Positions 50,486-58,862 of a DNA stretch of 64,000 bases are shown here, piece by piece (within the stretch, counting starts at the first letter, position 1; every line of letters begins with the position of its first letter). The notes under the pieces are model-generated. The model was not told the origin of the DNA. It worked only from the letters and a program-made list of their open reading frames with translations, and did not search any database. Both the position numbers and the translations under genes were made by a program. The DNA is from Nocardia miyunensis NBRC 108239. GTDB taxonomy: Bacteria > Actinomycetota > Actinomycetes > Mycobacteriales > Mycobacteriaceae. The stretch covers positions 62,001 through 126,000 of the forward strand of contig NZ_BDBQ01000034.1 of the NCBI RefSeq assembly GCF_001613065.1, given 5' to 3'.

Positions 50486-51687
50486 CACCGGGTGATGGCG
50501 GGCAACGTTTCCCAGCCGCGCACGGTCGAGGTGGGCGACAGTTTGGCCGCTGACAGGTCGACTTCCCACTCCGGGAAGCGTTTCAGGATTTCCTCCAGGG
50601 CGATTCGGCCCTCGAGGCGGGCCAGGGCCGAGCCCATGCAGTAGTGGGTTCCGACGCTGAAGGTGAGGTGCTGGCGGGTGTCGCGGTGGATGTCGAAGAC
50701 GTCGCCGTCGGGGGCGAAGTGGCGGTGGTCGCGGTTGGCGGCGCCGATCAGGAGCATCATCGCGCTGCCCCGGGGGACCGTACTGCCGTACAGCTCGACG
50801 TCGTGGGTGACGTGCCGGGCGACGTGCGGTGCGGGCGGCTCGAAGCGCAGCAGCTCCTCCACGGCGTTCGGGATCAGGCTCGGGTTCTCGACCAGTTGCC
50901 TGCGCTGATCGGGATGTTCGGCGAGAACCTTTCCGGCCCAACCGATCAGCCGCGTGGTGGTCTCGTTGCCCGCGCCGGAGACGACGTTGACGTAGGTCAG
51001 CAGCTCCTCGCGGGTCAGCTTCCGGACGGTACCGGTCTCGTCGGCGAATTCGACGTTGAGCAACTCGGTCATGATGTCGTCGGAGGGGTGTTCGGCCCGC
51101 CAGTCGATGTAGGCGCCGAAGATGTCGCCGCCGACCATCCCCTCGGAGGCGGCCTTCATCGGCTTGCCCTCCTCGGTGCGCATCTGCTCGTTCGCGAAGT
51201 CCCGGATCGCCTCCTGGTCCTCCTCCGGAATGCCCACCAGCATGCCGATCACACGCATCGGCATCTGCGCGCCGATGTCGGCGATGAAATCCAGCTTGCC
51301 GGTGCCCACGAGCGGGTCCAGGCTGCGGGCGCAGAATTCGCGGATCTTGTCCTCGAGCTCCCGGATCTTGCGCGGAGTGAACATGCGCGACAACAGTTTC
51401 CGGTGAATGTCATGGATCGGCGGATCCTCGAAGATCAGCACGCCCGGCGGAATCGGGATGTCGGCCTTGATCAGCTCCATGATCGCGCCCTTGGCCGAGC
51501 TGTAGGTGCCGTGATCCAGCAACGCCGCGTTGACGTCCTCGAACCGGCTCAGCGCGTAGAAGTCGTGCTGCTCGTTGTAGTAGAGCGGCTCCTCCTCACG
51601 CAGTCGCTTGAACATCGGATAGGGATCCGCGTTGAGTTGTACGTCGTAAGGGTCGTAGTAGACGTCACTGGCCGCGCTGGTGGTCAC
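50485..51687 (-). CDS. Cytochrome P450
   Basis: A 400-residue P450. I-helix VSGAGNETTTRL, ExxR in EELLR, haem loop FSVGTHYCMGSALAR. GTG start at 51687. The ribosome-binding site GAGAGGTGAACCTCT is itself a perfect hairpin (AGAGGT-TC-ACCTCT at 51688-51701). It resembles CYPs of steroid/fatty acid/terpene oxidation, but the substrate cannot be assigned. The VapBC-type genes follow. Confidence 0.93.
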   Translation of the reverse strand: MTTSAASDVYYDPYDVQLNADPYPMFKRLREEEPLYYNEQHDFYALSRFEDVNAALLDHGTYSSAKGAIMELIKADIPIPPGVLIFEDPPIHDIHRKLLSRMFTPRKIRELEDKIREFCARSLDPLVGTGKLDFIADIGAQMPMRVIGMLVGIPEEDQEAIRDFANEQMRTEEGKPMKAASEGMVGGDIFGAYIDWRAEHPSDDIMTELLNVEFADETGTVRKLTREELLTYVNVVSGAGNETTTRLIGWAGKVLAEHPDQRRQLVENPSLIPNAVEELLRFEPPAPHVARHVTHDVELYGSTVPRGSAMMLLIGAANRDHRHFAPDGDVFDIHRDTRQHLTFSVGTHYCMGSALARLEGRIALEEILKRFPEWEVDLSAAKLSPTSTVRGWETLPAITR

Positions 51688-51852
51688 AGAGGTTCACCTC
51701 TCGCAGAAAAGTCATGGCGCTCGGTGCGGGCGGGCTTCAACCGGGACCGAGTCGTCGGCAAAGTACTACTCAGTGTAAATGTGACAGTACGGTGATGCAA
51801 CTGATCTTCTCATATCTCGAGAGGCTCATTCTCATCACTATTCGGGGAGAAC

Positions 51853-51899
51853 GCAGCCGCCCCCGGCCCGGGCTGGCACCGAGGGGCGGGGGCGGCTGC
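51853..51899 (-). terminator. GC-rich hairpin terminator
   Basis: GCAGCCGCCCCC (51853-51864) pairs perfectly with GGGGGCGGCTGC (51888-51899). It starts about ten bases after the stop of the minus-strand P450 at 51910. No U-run follows, as is common for actinobacterial terminators. Confidence 0.72.
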
Positions 51900-51909
51900 G
51901 GTCCGGGCC

Positions 51910-53139
51910 CTACCAGGCCACGGGCAACTCGTAGATGCCGTAGGCGAGCCGGTCGTGCTTGAACTGGACCTCTTCGAACGGAATCGCCAGGCGCAGTGTG
52001 GGAATGCGGCGCACAAGCGTCTGGAAGACGATCTGCAACTCCGCGCGCGCGAGTTGCTGCCCGACGCACTGGTGCGGACCGAACCCGAAGCCCACGTGCT
52101 GCGACGCGGGGCGCGTCAGATCGAGCTTGTCCGGCTGCTCCCAGGCCTTCTCGTCCCAGTTCGCCGGGGCCAGGTCCAGGATCAGGCCGTCACCGGCGCG
52201 GATGTGCTCCCCCGCGATCTCGATGTCGTCCAGGGCAACTCGCCGCTGACCGTTCTGGATGACGCTCAGATAGCGCATCAGCTCCTCGACCGCATTGGCG
52301 ACCACCTTGGGATCGTCGGTGTCGCGCAGCAGTGCGAACTGGTCCGGATTCTCCAGCAGCGCAAGGGCTCCCAGGGAGATCATGTTCGAGCTGGTCTCGT
52401 GCCCGGCGATGAGCACGCCGGTCCCCAGCCCCGATGCCTCCTTCATATCGATCTCCCCGGCGCGCACGCGCTCGGCGATATCGGAGACCAGATCCTCGGC
52501 GGGCTCGTCCAGCTTCTTCTTCACCAGATCGATCAGGTAGAGCGCCAAGCCCATTCGGCTCTTCTCGGCCTCTTCCTTGGTGGCGAAGCGGGCGACGCTG
52601 GTGACCGCCTGCTCCTGGAAGAATTCGTGATCCTCGTACGGCACGCCGAGCATCTCGCTGATCATCAGCGTCGGCACCGGAAGTGCCAGCCCCGCAACGA
52701 GATCCGCGGGCTGCGGTCCGGCCAGCATCTTATCGATGTGGTCGTCGGTGATCTGCTGGATGGCCGAGCGCAGCGCCTCGACCCGCTTGAAGGTGAACGG
52801 CTTGGTGAGCATCCGGCGGTACCGGCTGTGCTCCTCGCCGTCGGTGGTGAACAGGGATTTCGGGCGGGTGTCGACCATCGCGGCCATACCCTCGTTCCAG
52901 TGCGGGAATCCCTTGACGTGGTCGTCCACGCTGACCCGCGGATCGGACATCAGCGCCTTGAATTCGGCGTGCCCGGTCACCAGCCAGGGGGTGCTGCCGT
53001 CCCAGATCCGCACCCGGTTCAGCGGCTTGTCCCGGCCCAGCCGGGTCGCCTCGGGCGGGGGCGCGAACGGGCACCCGGCCGAACGCAACATCGGATACTC
53101 GGGAATCTCGGTGGTCGCATCGGTCAACGCTTCGGACAC
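51910..53139 (-). CDS. Cytochrome P450, CYP105-like
   Basis: A 409-residue P450. I-helix LIAGHETSSNMI, ExxR EELMR, haem loop FGFGPHQCVGQQLAR, all typical of the CYP105-type actinobacterial group. GTG 53139 with GGAG upstream. A one-cluster ferredoxin gene precedes it by about 45 bases and is its likely redox partner. It ends the minus-strand operon before a terminator. Confidence 0.93.
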   Translation of the reverse strand: MSEALTDATTEIPEYPMLRSAGCPFAPPPEATRLGRDKPLNRVRIWDGSTPWLVTGHAEFKALMSDPRVSVDDHVKGFPHWNEGMAAMVDTRPKSLFTTDGEEHSRYRRMLTKPFTFKRVEALRSAIQQITDDHIDKMLAGPQPADLVAGLALPVPTLMISEMLGVPYEDHEFFQEQAVTSVARFATKEEAEKSRMGLALYLIDLVKKKLDEPAEDLVSDIAERVRAGEIDMKEASGLGTGVLIAGHETSSNMISLGALALLENPDQFALLRDTDDPKVVANAVEELMRYLSVIQNGQRRVALDDIEIAGEHIRAGDGLILDLAPANWDEKAWEQPDKLDLTRPASQHVGFGFGPHQCVGQQLARAELQIVFQTLVRRIPTLRLAIPFEEVQFKHDRLAYGIYELPVAW

Positions 53140-53186
53140 TTCTCACTCCTGATGATCGGCTGCGGGGCGAACCGCAGGATGTCGGT

Positions 53187-53381
53187 TCATTCCTCGAGGT
53201 GAATGGCCATGGCGGGGCAGACCGCCGCCGCCTGGCGAACGTCCTCGGCGAGTTCTTCGGGCGGGTTCTCGTCGAGCAGGACGACGATGCCGTCCTCGTC
53301 GCGCTGATCGAACACCGCGCCGGCGTGCATGACGCAGTGGCCGGCCGCGATGCATTTGACTTCGTCGACAGTCACTTTCAT
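53187..53381 (-). CDS. Ferredoxin for P450
   Basis: A 64-residue ferredoxin. Cys10, Cys16 (C-x5-C in CIAAGHC) and the late Cys in VCPAM are the ligands. The central position, where a fourth Cys would sit, is Ala, so a [3Fe-4S] cluster is expected. AGGAAG precedes ATG 53381. It lies directly before a P450 gene. Confidence 0.92.
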   Translation of the reverse strand: MKVTVDEVKCIAAGHCVMHAGAVFDQRDEDGIVVLLDENPPEELAEDVRQAAAVCPAMAIHLEE

Positions 53382-53413
53382 CGAGATCTACTTCCTAGGA
53401 TGTTCGGGCATAT

Positions 53414-54295
53414 TCATCGGGTTACCGGGCCGGATACATTGACTCGAGACATTGCCGACGGCTCCGCCGAATTCTGCTCGGCGGGCTTGCGCTCCTCGGG
53501 TTTCTTGAGCGGCTTTCCTGCGGTGGTGCCGCCGTCGATCGGCAGCACCGTGCCGGTCACGTACAGCGCCCGGTCACCGGCCAGGTACACCACCGCGTCC
53601 GCGACGTGCTCGGGCTCGCCCTCGCGCGGCAGCGGGCGGTCGTTGTTCATCGACGCGCGCACCGCCTTGGCGAACCGCTCCACCTTGTCCGGCGGCATCC
53701 CGGCGGCCGAGGTGGTCAGCAGCGGGGTCGGGATATTGCCGGGCGCGAGGCAGTTGACCCGAATGTCGTACTGCGCCAACTCGATCGCGGCCGACTTGGT
53801 GAAGTGGATGACCCCGGCCTTGGACGCGCGATAGGTCTGCACTCCCCCGCCCGCCTGCAGACCGCCGACCGAGGAGACGTTGATGATCGACCCGCCGCCG
53901 TGCTCGGCCATGTGCCGCGCGGCGAACTTGGTCCCCGCCATGACGCCCAGCAGATTCACCCCGAGCACCCGGTGGAAGTCACCGAGATCGTCCAGCAGCA
54001 GGCTCGGGTGCATCTTGCCGGGGATGCCCGCGTTGTTGACCATGACGTGCAGTCCGCCGAAAGTCCGCACGGCATGCTCGACCAGCTGCTCGACCTGCGC
54101 CGGATCGGAGACGTCGGTCCGCAGGAAGACCACCGCGTCGCCGTGTTCGGCGATCGCCTCCGCGCCGCGTTCGGGGTCCAGGTCGCCCATGACCACCTTC
54201 CCGCCCTCGGCGACCAGTTTCGTCACCGTCGCGCGGCCGATTCCGGAGGCTCCGCCGGTGACGATGGCGACCTTTCCGACCAGTTCGTCGGTCAT
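53414..54295 (-). CDS. Short-chain dehydrogenase/reductase
   Basis: A 293-residue SDR: TGGASGIGR, VNNAGIPG, NVSSVGG, YRASKAG. It has a charged tail of about 40 residues after the usual end (KPLKKPEERKPAEQNS), which may be disordered. Start at ATG 54295; the reading up to 54667 lies over the hydrolase gene. It is part of the minus-strand catabolic operon. Confidence 0.88.
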   Translation of the reverse strand: MTDELVGKVAIVTGGASGIGRATVTKLVAEGGKVVMGDLDPERGAEAIAEHGDAVVFLRTDVSDPAQVEQLVEHAVRTFGGLHVMVNNAGIPGKMHPSLLLDDLGDFHRVLGVNLLGVMAGTKFAARHMAEHGGGSIINVSSVGGLQAGGGVQTYRASKAGVIHFTKSAAIELAQYDIRVNCLAPGNIPTPLLTTSAAGMPPDKVERFAKAVRASMNNDRPLPREGEPEHVADAVVYLAGDRALYVTGTVLPIDGGTTAGKPLKKPEERKPAEQNSAEPSAMSRVNVSGPVTR

Positions 54296-54348
54296 GCGTG
54301 TTTCCTTTCGATTCGGTTCGGCCGCAGCCGAACTCGCGGTCTGCGGTG

Positions 54349-55215
54349 TCAGGCCCGCAGCGGCGCGGGCCGGTCGGGTTCGGCGGTCGCGCGGGACTGC
54401 TCGTCGAGGAAGGTCAGCAGCAATTCGTTGACCGCCTCGGGCTGCTCGATCTGCGGGCAGTGCCCGGCCTCCGGGACGACCGCGCTGCGGCCGCGAGCGA
54501 TCGCCCCGGCGATCTGCGCCGACCAGCCCGGCGGCAGCAGTTTGTCGCGGGCGCCCTCGATCACCAGGACGGGGATCGAGATGCGTTCGTACGCACGGCG
54601 GCTCGACGGCGAAGGTGGCGTTTCCGCGCCGGGGCGGCGAAAACGCGCCGCCGCCAACGCCTCCCACGCACCGGGCGCGATACTCGCCTCATAGCGGCGG
54701 CGCACGTACTGCTCGTCGGCGGGGAACTTCTCGGAGTGGAACAGCGCGGTGACGATGCGCCGCATGGCTTCCGGAGTGGCGTCGTAGTCGTAGAGCGCGC
54801 GCATGTGCTCGTTGCTCTGGATCTCCCCGCCGCCGCAGATCGCGACCATGCTGCGCATCGGCAGCCGCGGGGTCGCGGAGGTGACGTCGGCGAACATGTT
54901 CACCGCACCCATCGAATTGCCCACGAAATGTGCCGATTCCACGCCGAGCAGGGCGAGAAACCGTGCGATGTGCCGGATTCGCAGCCCGCGGCCGTCGGTG
55001 AAGTCCACGACCTTGGCCGATTCGCCGAATCCCAGCATGTCCGGAGCCAGCACTCGGTACCTGCCCGCGAGCGCATCGATGGTGTGCTCCCAGCCGACCT
55101 CCGCGCCCGCGCCGAATTCGCCGCCGTGCAGCAGCACCACCGGCTCACCGGCGCCGGCCTCCAAGTAACTGGTCGCCAGTCCGTCCACGATCAGCGTCCT
55201 GCGCTCTGCGATCAC
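54349..55215 (-). CDS. Alpha/beta hydrolase, meta-cleavage product hydrolase-like
   Basis: A 288-residue alpha/beta hydrolase with HGGEFGAGAEVGWE oxyanion region, nucleophile GNSMGAVN, acid in IEGARDKLLP and His in EAGHCPQIEQ. The N-terminus and GNSMGG-like elbow resemble MhpC/BphD-type C-C hydrolases. It overlaps the RibBA-like gene by 4 bases. An extradiol dioxygenase of the LigB type lies upstream in the same cluster. Confidence 0.88.
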   Translation of the reverse strand: MIAERRTLIVDGLATSYLEAGAGEPVVLLHGGEFGAGAEVGWEHTIDALAGRYRVLAPDMLGFGESAKVVDFTDGRGLRIRHIARFLALLGVESAHFVGNSMGAVNMFADVTSATPRLPMRSMVAICGGGEIQSNEHMRALYDYDATPEAMRRIVTALFHSEKFPADEQYVRRRYEASIAPGAWEALAAARFRRPGAETPPSPSSRRAYERISIPVLVIEGARDKLLPPGWSAQIAGAIARGRSAVVPEAGHCPQIEQPEAVNELLLTFLDEQSRATAEPDRPAPLRA

Positions 55216-56381
55216 GAAACTCTCCCTATCGGATCGGCGATTGTCGTTGTGTCAGGCCATATCTGCGTCGCATTCGCCGGTGCGTCGGCGGCGAGCGAGA
55301 TCCGCTCGAGGATGCGGACCTGGTCGGGGATGAAAGGATCCTCGTCAGCGACGGCGAGCAGGCGGATCTCGTGTATGCCGAGCTCGTCCAGGATCTCGAA
55401 CGCCGACAGCAGATCTCCCGGATCTACCGGATGTGTTGCAGCAGAATAACTCTCGCTGAACGGCAGGCCGCGCAGCACGGCGTCCCGGGAACGCACGTAG
55501 ACCAGCACGCCGTGACCCGCCCGGGCGATGAGTTCCAGCGCGCGTTCGAATCTCGCCCCGCAGTCGCAGAACAGCGAGCCCAGCGTGTCGCCGAACAGGC
55601 ATTCCACATGCACCCGCACCAGCGGCACGCGATCGGCCCTGGGCTGGCCGTGGACGAAGGCGATGTGGTCGCGGCCGAGCCCATCGATGAATCCGACCGC
55701 GCGAAACTCGCCCACCGGCAAGGGGATTCGCGCCACACCGCGACGTTCCACTCGGCACAGCTCACCTCGCCGGTAGGCGATCAGATCCTCGATCGAGACC
55801 ACCGGCAACCCGTGCGCGCCGCCGAGTTCGAGCAGTTCGGACAGCCGGGCCGCTTCCCCGTCGGCCCCACTGACCTCGCACAGCACACCCGCGGGCGACA
55901 TCCCCGCCTGCTCGGCCAGATCCATCGCGGCCTCGGGCGGCGCGGGCGCGGCCAACACCCCCTGCTCGGCACAGCCGAGCGGAAACACGTGCCCCAGGCG
56001 GCTGAAATCACCCGGCGTACTCGACGGATCGGCAAGGGCACGAATCGTTTTCGCCCGCTGCGAAGCGTGCACACCGGTCGCGGCAGCGCCCACCGGGCCG
56101 ACCGGAACCCGGAAGCGCTCACGGCTCGGACCGGTCATCGAGGGATCGGCGGGCGGTATCTCGAGCCGATCCAGCTGCGCCGAACGCACGGCCACCTGGA
56201 CCAGCCCGCGCCCGAGCGCGCCGAGTTGATTGACCGACTCCGCGGTCGCCCGCTCGGCGGCCAGCACCAGATCACCGCGATACCCGCCGTCGATCTCGCT
56301 GACCAGCAACACCATTCGGCCGCGGCGCAGCGCGGTGATCGCCGCGCGCACCGCGGCCGGATCAGGTGCCCGGACACTCAC
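55212..56381 (-). CDS. Degenerate RibBA-like protein (DHBP synthase / GTP cyclohydrolase II fold)
   Basis: A 389-residue two-domain relative of riboflavin enzyme RibBA. The RibB half is recognisable (GDLVLAAE, TGVHASQRAKTIRALADP, GHVFPLGC, EAAMDLAE) but the acidic DRENEG motif reads EIDGGYRGD. The RibA half keeps zinc ligands (ECLFGDTLGSLFCDCG) but the catalytic QEGRGIGL is SRDAVLRGL. Normal riboflavin synthesis is unlikely. GTG 56381 overlaps the flavin reductase stop. It sits among flavin-dependent genes, so a flavin- or pterin-related role is possible. Confidence 0.85.
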   Translation of the reverse strand: MSVRAPDPAAVRAAITALRRGRMVLLVSEIDGGYRGDLVLAAERATAESVNQLGALGRGLVQVAVRSAQLDRLEIPPADPSMTGPSRERFRVPVGPVGAAATGVHASQRAKTIRALADPSSTPGDFSRLGHVFPLGCAEQGVLAAPAPPEAAMDLAEQAGMSPAGVLCEVSGADGEAARLSELLELGGAHGLPVVSIEDLIAYRRGELCRVERRGVARIPLPVGEFRAVGFIDGLGRDHIAFVHGQPRADRVPLVRVHVECLFGDTLGSLFCDCGARFERALELIARAGHGVLVYVRSRDAVLRGLPFSESYSAATHPVDPGDLLSAFEILDELGIHEIRLLAVADEDPFIPDQVRILERISLAADAPANATQIWPDTTTIADPIGRVS

Positions 56382-56992
56382 GCCCGCACACCGCCCGCCG
56401 GGGCGAAGGTGAGCACCTGGGTAGCGAGCAGTTCCAGCTGTGCGGCGACGGTGTCGTCGGACAGGTTTCCCTCGGCGTCCCAGATCGGATCGGCCGAATT
56501 GATCGGCACCCCAAGGGGAGTCGGCCACGCCCGCAAGGCGTGCCCGATCGCGCGCAGCTGTCCCAGCGTGCCCACCGCGGCCTGCCAGCCGTACGCGCAG
56601 GTGATGCAGCCCAGCGGTTTGTTGTCCAGATACACCGTCGGGTCACCCCGCAGATCCTCGATGTAGTCCAGGGCGTTCTTCACCAGACCGGAGATGCCGC
56701 CGTGGTAACCGGGCGAGCCGATCACCACGGCGTCCGCGCGCCGCAGCGCCTCGATCAGCGCGACCGCCCGCGGCGTGCGATCCGGATCGTGCGGGTTGTA
56801 CATCGGCAGGTTGATGTCCTCACCGCAGAACAACGCGGTGCGCCCGCCCTGGCGCTCGACGGCCGCCAGGCAGTGCCGCAGTGCCCTCTCGGTCGACGAG
56901 CCCGCGCGCAACGTCCCACCGAGGCCGACGACGAATCGTCGTCCGTCGTGGTCCGCGACGGCGGGGTCCGCACTGGTCGTACTTGCGGTCAT
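56378..56992 (-). CDS. NAD(P)H-dependent FMN reductase
   Basis: A 204-residue flavodoxin-fold reductase with GLGGTLRAGSSTERAL, PMYNPHD and GSPGYHGGISGLVKNALDY. It would supply reduced FMN, most likely to the luciferase-like monooxygenase encoded at 58863. Co-directional with it and 4-base overlap with the next gene. Confidence 0.92.
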   Translation of the reverse strand: MTASTTSADPAVADHDGRRFVVGLGGTLRAGSSTERALRHCLAAVERQGGRTALFCGEDINLPMYNPHDPDRTPRAVALIEALRRADAVVIGSPGYHGGISGLVKNALDYIEDLRGDPTVYLDNKPLGCITCAYGWQAAVGTLGQLRAIGHALRAWPTPLGVPINSADPIWDAEGNLSDDTVAAQLELLATQVLTFAPAGGVRA

Positions 56993-57013
56993 CTCGAAAC
57001 CTCCTGGTTTCCC

Positions 57014-58009
57014 TTACTTGATCGCGATGGGGTTGATCGGTGAGCCGACCGCGCCGACCACCCGCAAAGGCGGTGCGACGAGCTGGAATTCGTACACGCC
57101 GTCGGCGGCGCAATCGGCGGCCAGCGCGGTGAGATCCCAGTACTCACCGAGCATCAGGCCGATGTCGCGCAGGCACAGCATGTGCATCGGCAGGAAGGTG
57201 CCCTCCACGCCGGACACCACGTCCTCGACCATCAGGTTGTCCGCGGCCACGGCGGCGACCTCGCGCTCGTGCAACCACTTGGCGCACATCCAGTCCAGGC
57301 CCGAATACGGCTCGGCGCCGTCCCGGGTCTCCTGGAACCGCGACCACCAGCCGGTGCGCACCAGCACGATGTCACCGCGGCCGATCTCGACGCCCTGGGC
57401 CTTGGCCACCTCGTCCAATTCGTCCGGGGTGATGGGGTTTCCGGGCTCGAGGAAGACGTCCGCGCCGCGATAGCGGACCAGGTCCAGCAGTACGCCGCGG
57501 GTGGTGATGCCCTTGCCGTCGACCTTGTCGATCCCGCAGTGGAACGCCCCGGCGCTGGTGACCGAATCGGCCGGGAAGCCGTTGTACAGCTTGTCGTCGT
57601 AGTAGACGTGCGACAGGGCGTCCCACTGCGTGGCCGCCTGCAACGGCATGACGATCATGTCGTCGTTGAACCGGAACGGATTGTCCTCTCCGGCGAAGAA
57701 GCCGCCGAACTCCTGCCCGAAACCGTTTGCCGCCCACTGCGGTCCGTATTCGGCCATGGTCCGCGCGTCGCCGCCGTCGACGGTCATCACGTGCACCGGG
57801 TTCTGCCGGAACTTGAACGCCCCCTGCGGTCCGGACGAGTCGAAGTCGACCCCGAGCGGGAACACCCGCCCGTGCCGCACCAGCTTCGCCGCCTCGGCGA
57901 CCTTGGCCGGAGTGATGAAGTTGAGCGTGCCGAGTTCGTCGGCCGCGCCCCAGCGGCCCCAGTTGCGCACTTGGTCGGCGACGCGCCGGAATTCGGTCAG
58001 GGTGGCCAC
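57014..58009 (-). CDS. Cyclase-family protein (kynurenine formamidase-like)
   Basis: A 331-residue protein of the PF04199 hydrolase group. The metal motif is reduced to TQWDALSHVYYDD, compared with the usual HxGTHxDxPxH. Later VLVRTGWW and LHEREVAAVAADNLMVE are typical. GTG 58009 overlaps the TAG stop of the SDR by one base. Members hydrolyse N-formyl, ester or amide bonds of ring-derived acids. Confidence 0.87.
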   Translation of the reverse strand: MATLTEFRRVADQVRNWGRWGAADELGTLNFITPAKVAEAAKLVRHGRVFPLGVDFDSSGPQGAFKFRQNPVHVMTVDGGDARTMAEYGPQWAANGFGQEFGGFFAGEDNPFRFNDDMIVMPLQAATQWDALSHVYYDDKLYNGFPADSVTSAGAFHCGIDKVDGKGITTRGVLLDLVRYRGADVFLEPGNPITPDELDEVAKAQGVEIGRGDIVLVRTGWWSRFQETRDGAEPYSGLDWMCAKWLHEREVAAVAADNLMVEDVVSGVEGTFLPMHMLCLRDIGLMLGEYWDLTALAADCAADGVYEFQLVAPPLRVVGAVGSPINPIAIK

Positions 58010-58830
58010 TATGCCTCTCCTTCTGTGGTGGATGAGGCCGCGATTCGCGCGGCCACGTTGCCGCCGTCCACCCACAGCACCTGGCCGTGCACATAGCTGG
58101 CGGCCTGGCTGTTGAGGAACACCAGGACGGCCGCCTGCTCGGCCGGCTCGCAGACGCGGCCGAGCGGTTTGGGGATGGTGTCGAGATACTGCGCCCCGTA
58201 GGCGGACCGCAGCTGGTCCAGGATGGGAGTCTCGGTGACCCCCGGCCCGGTGCAGTTGATGCGGATTCCGCGCGCCCCGAGGGGGACGGCGTTGCGCATC
58301 GTGTAGTAGATGATCGCTTCCTTGGACAACCGGTATCCGCCGTCCGCGATCGCATCGGGATTGCTTGTGCACCAAGCGATCCCGTCGTCGATGCCGGTGG
58401 TCGCGAGCAGTCCGTCGGACTGCTCGCGGTGGTCGAGGTACCCGGACGCCGCGAGCGAGGACACGCTCACGATCGTCGAGCCCGGGCCCATTCCCGCCGC
58501 CAGCGCCTCGGTGAGGCGGCGCAGGCCGAGGAAATTGATGGCGACGACCTTGATCGGGTCGCCGATGCCCGAGGACACCCCGGCGACGTTGAACAACGCG
58601 TCGACGGGGGCCCCGATCGCGGCGACGGCACGGTCGATCGATGCGACGTCGGCCATGTCCACCCGGTGGAACTCGTCCAGTTCACCGGACGGCTCGGCCA
58701 GATCCAGGCCGATCACCGCGCCGCCGAGTTCGCGTACCTGCTCGGCCACGCACGCGCCGATCCCGGATGAGCATCCGGTCACCACGACCCGGCGGCCGTC
58801 GTACCGCCACAGCTGATCTGTTCGTCCCAC
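58009..58830 (-). CDS. SDR, 3-alpha-hydroxysteroid dehydrogenase-like
   Basis: A 273-residue SDR with TGCSSGIGA, FNVAGVSSGI, VSVSSLAAS and catalytic YRLSKEAI. The long insertion (LDHREQSDGLLATTG, IAWCTSNPD) between Ser and Tyr and the short N-terminal half are typical of HsdA-type hydroxysteroid dehydrogenases. GTG 58830 with GAGG upstream; the longer frame is a shadow of the monooxygenase gene. Tightly packed in the operon. Confidence 0.87.
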   Translation of the reverse strand: MGRTDQLWRYDGRRVVVTGCSSGIGACVAEQVRELGGAVIGLDLAEPSGELDEFHRVDMADVASIDRAVAAIGAPVDALFNVAGVSSGIGDPIKVVAINFLGLRRLTEALAAGMGPGSTIVSVSSLAASGYLDHREQSDGLLATTGIDDGIAWCTSNPDAIADGGYRLSKEAIIYYTMRNAVPLGARGIRINCTGPGVTETPILDQLRSAYGAQYLDTIPKPLGRVCEPAEQAAVLVFLNSQAASYVHGQVLWVDGGNVAARIAASSTTEGEA

Positions 58831-58862
58831 GTCGGGTACCTCGCCTTCTTTCCGGCCTGCGG

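Noticed and set aside
55212..56381. Normal riboflavin biosynthesis gene ribBA
   Set aside because: Both catalytic motifs are altered, so it is described as degenerate and no gene symbol is given.
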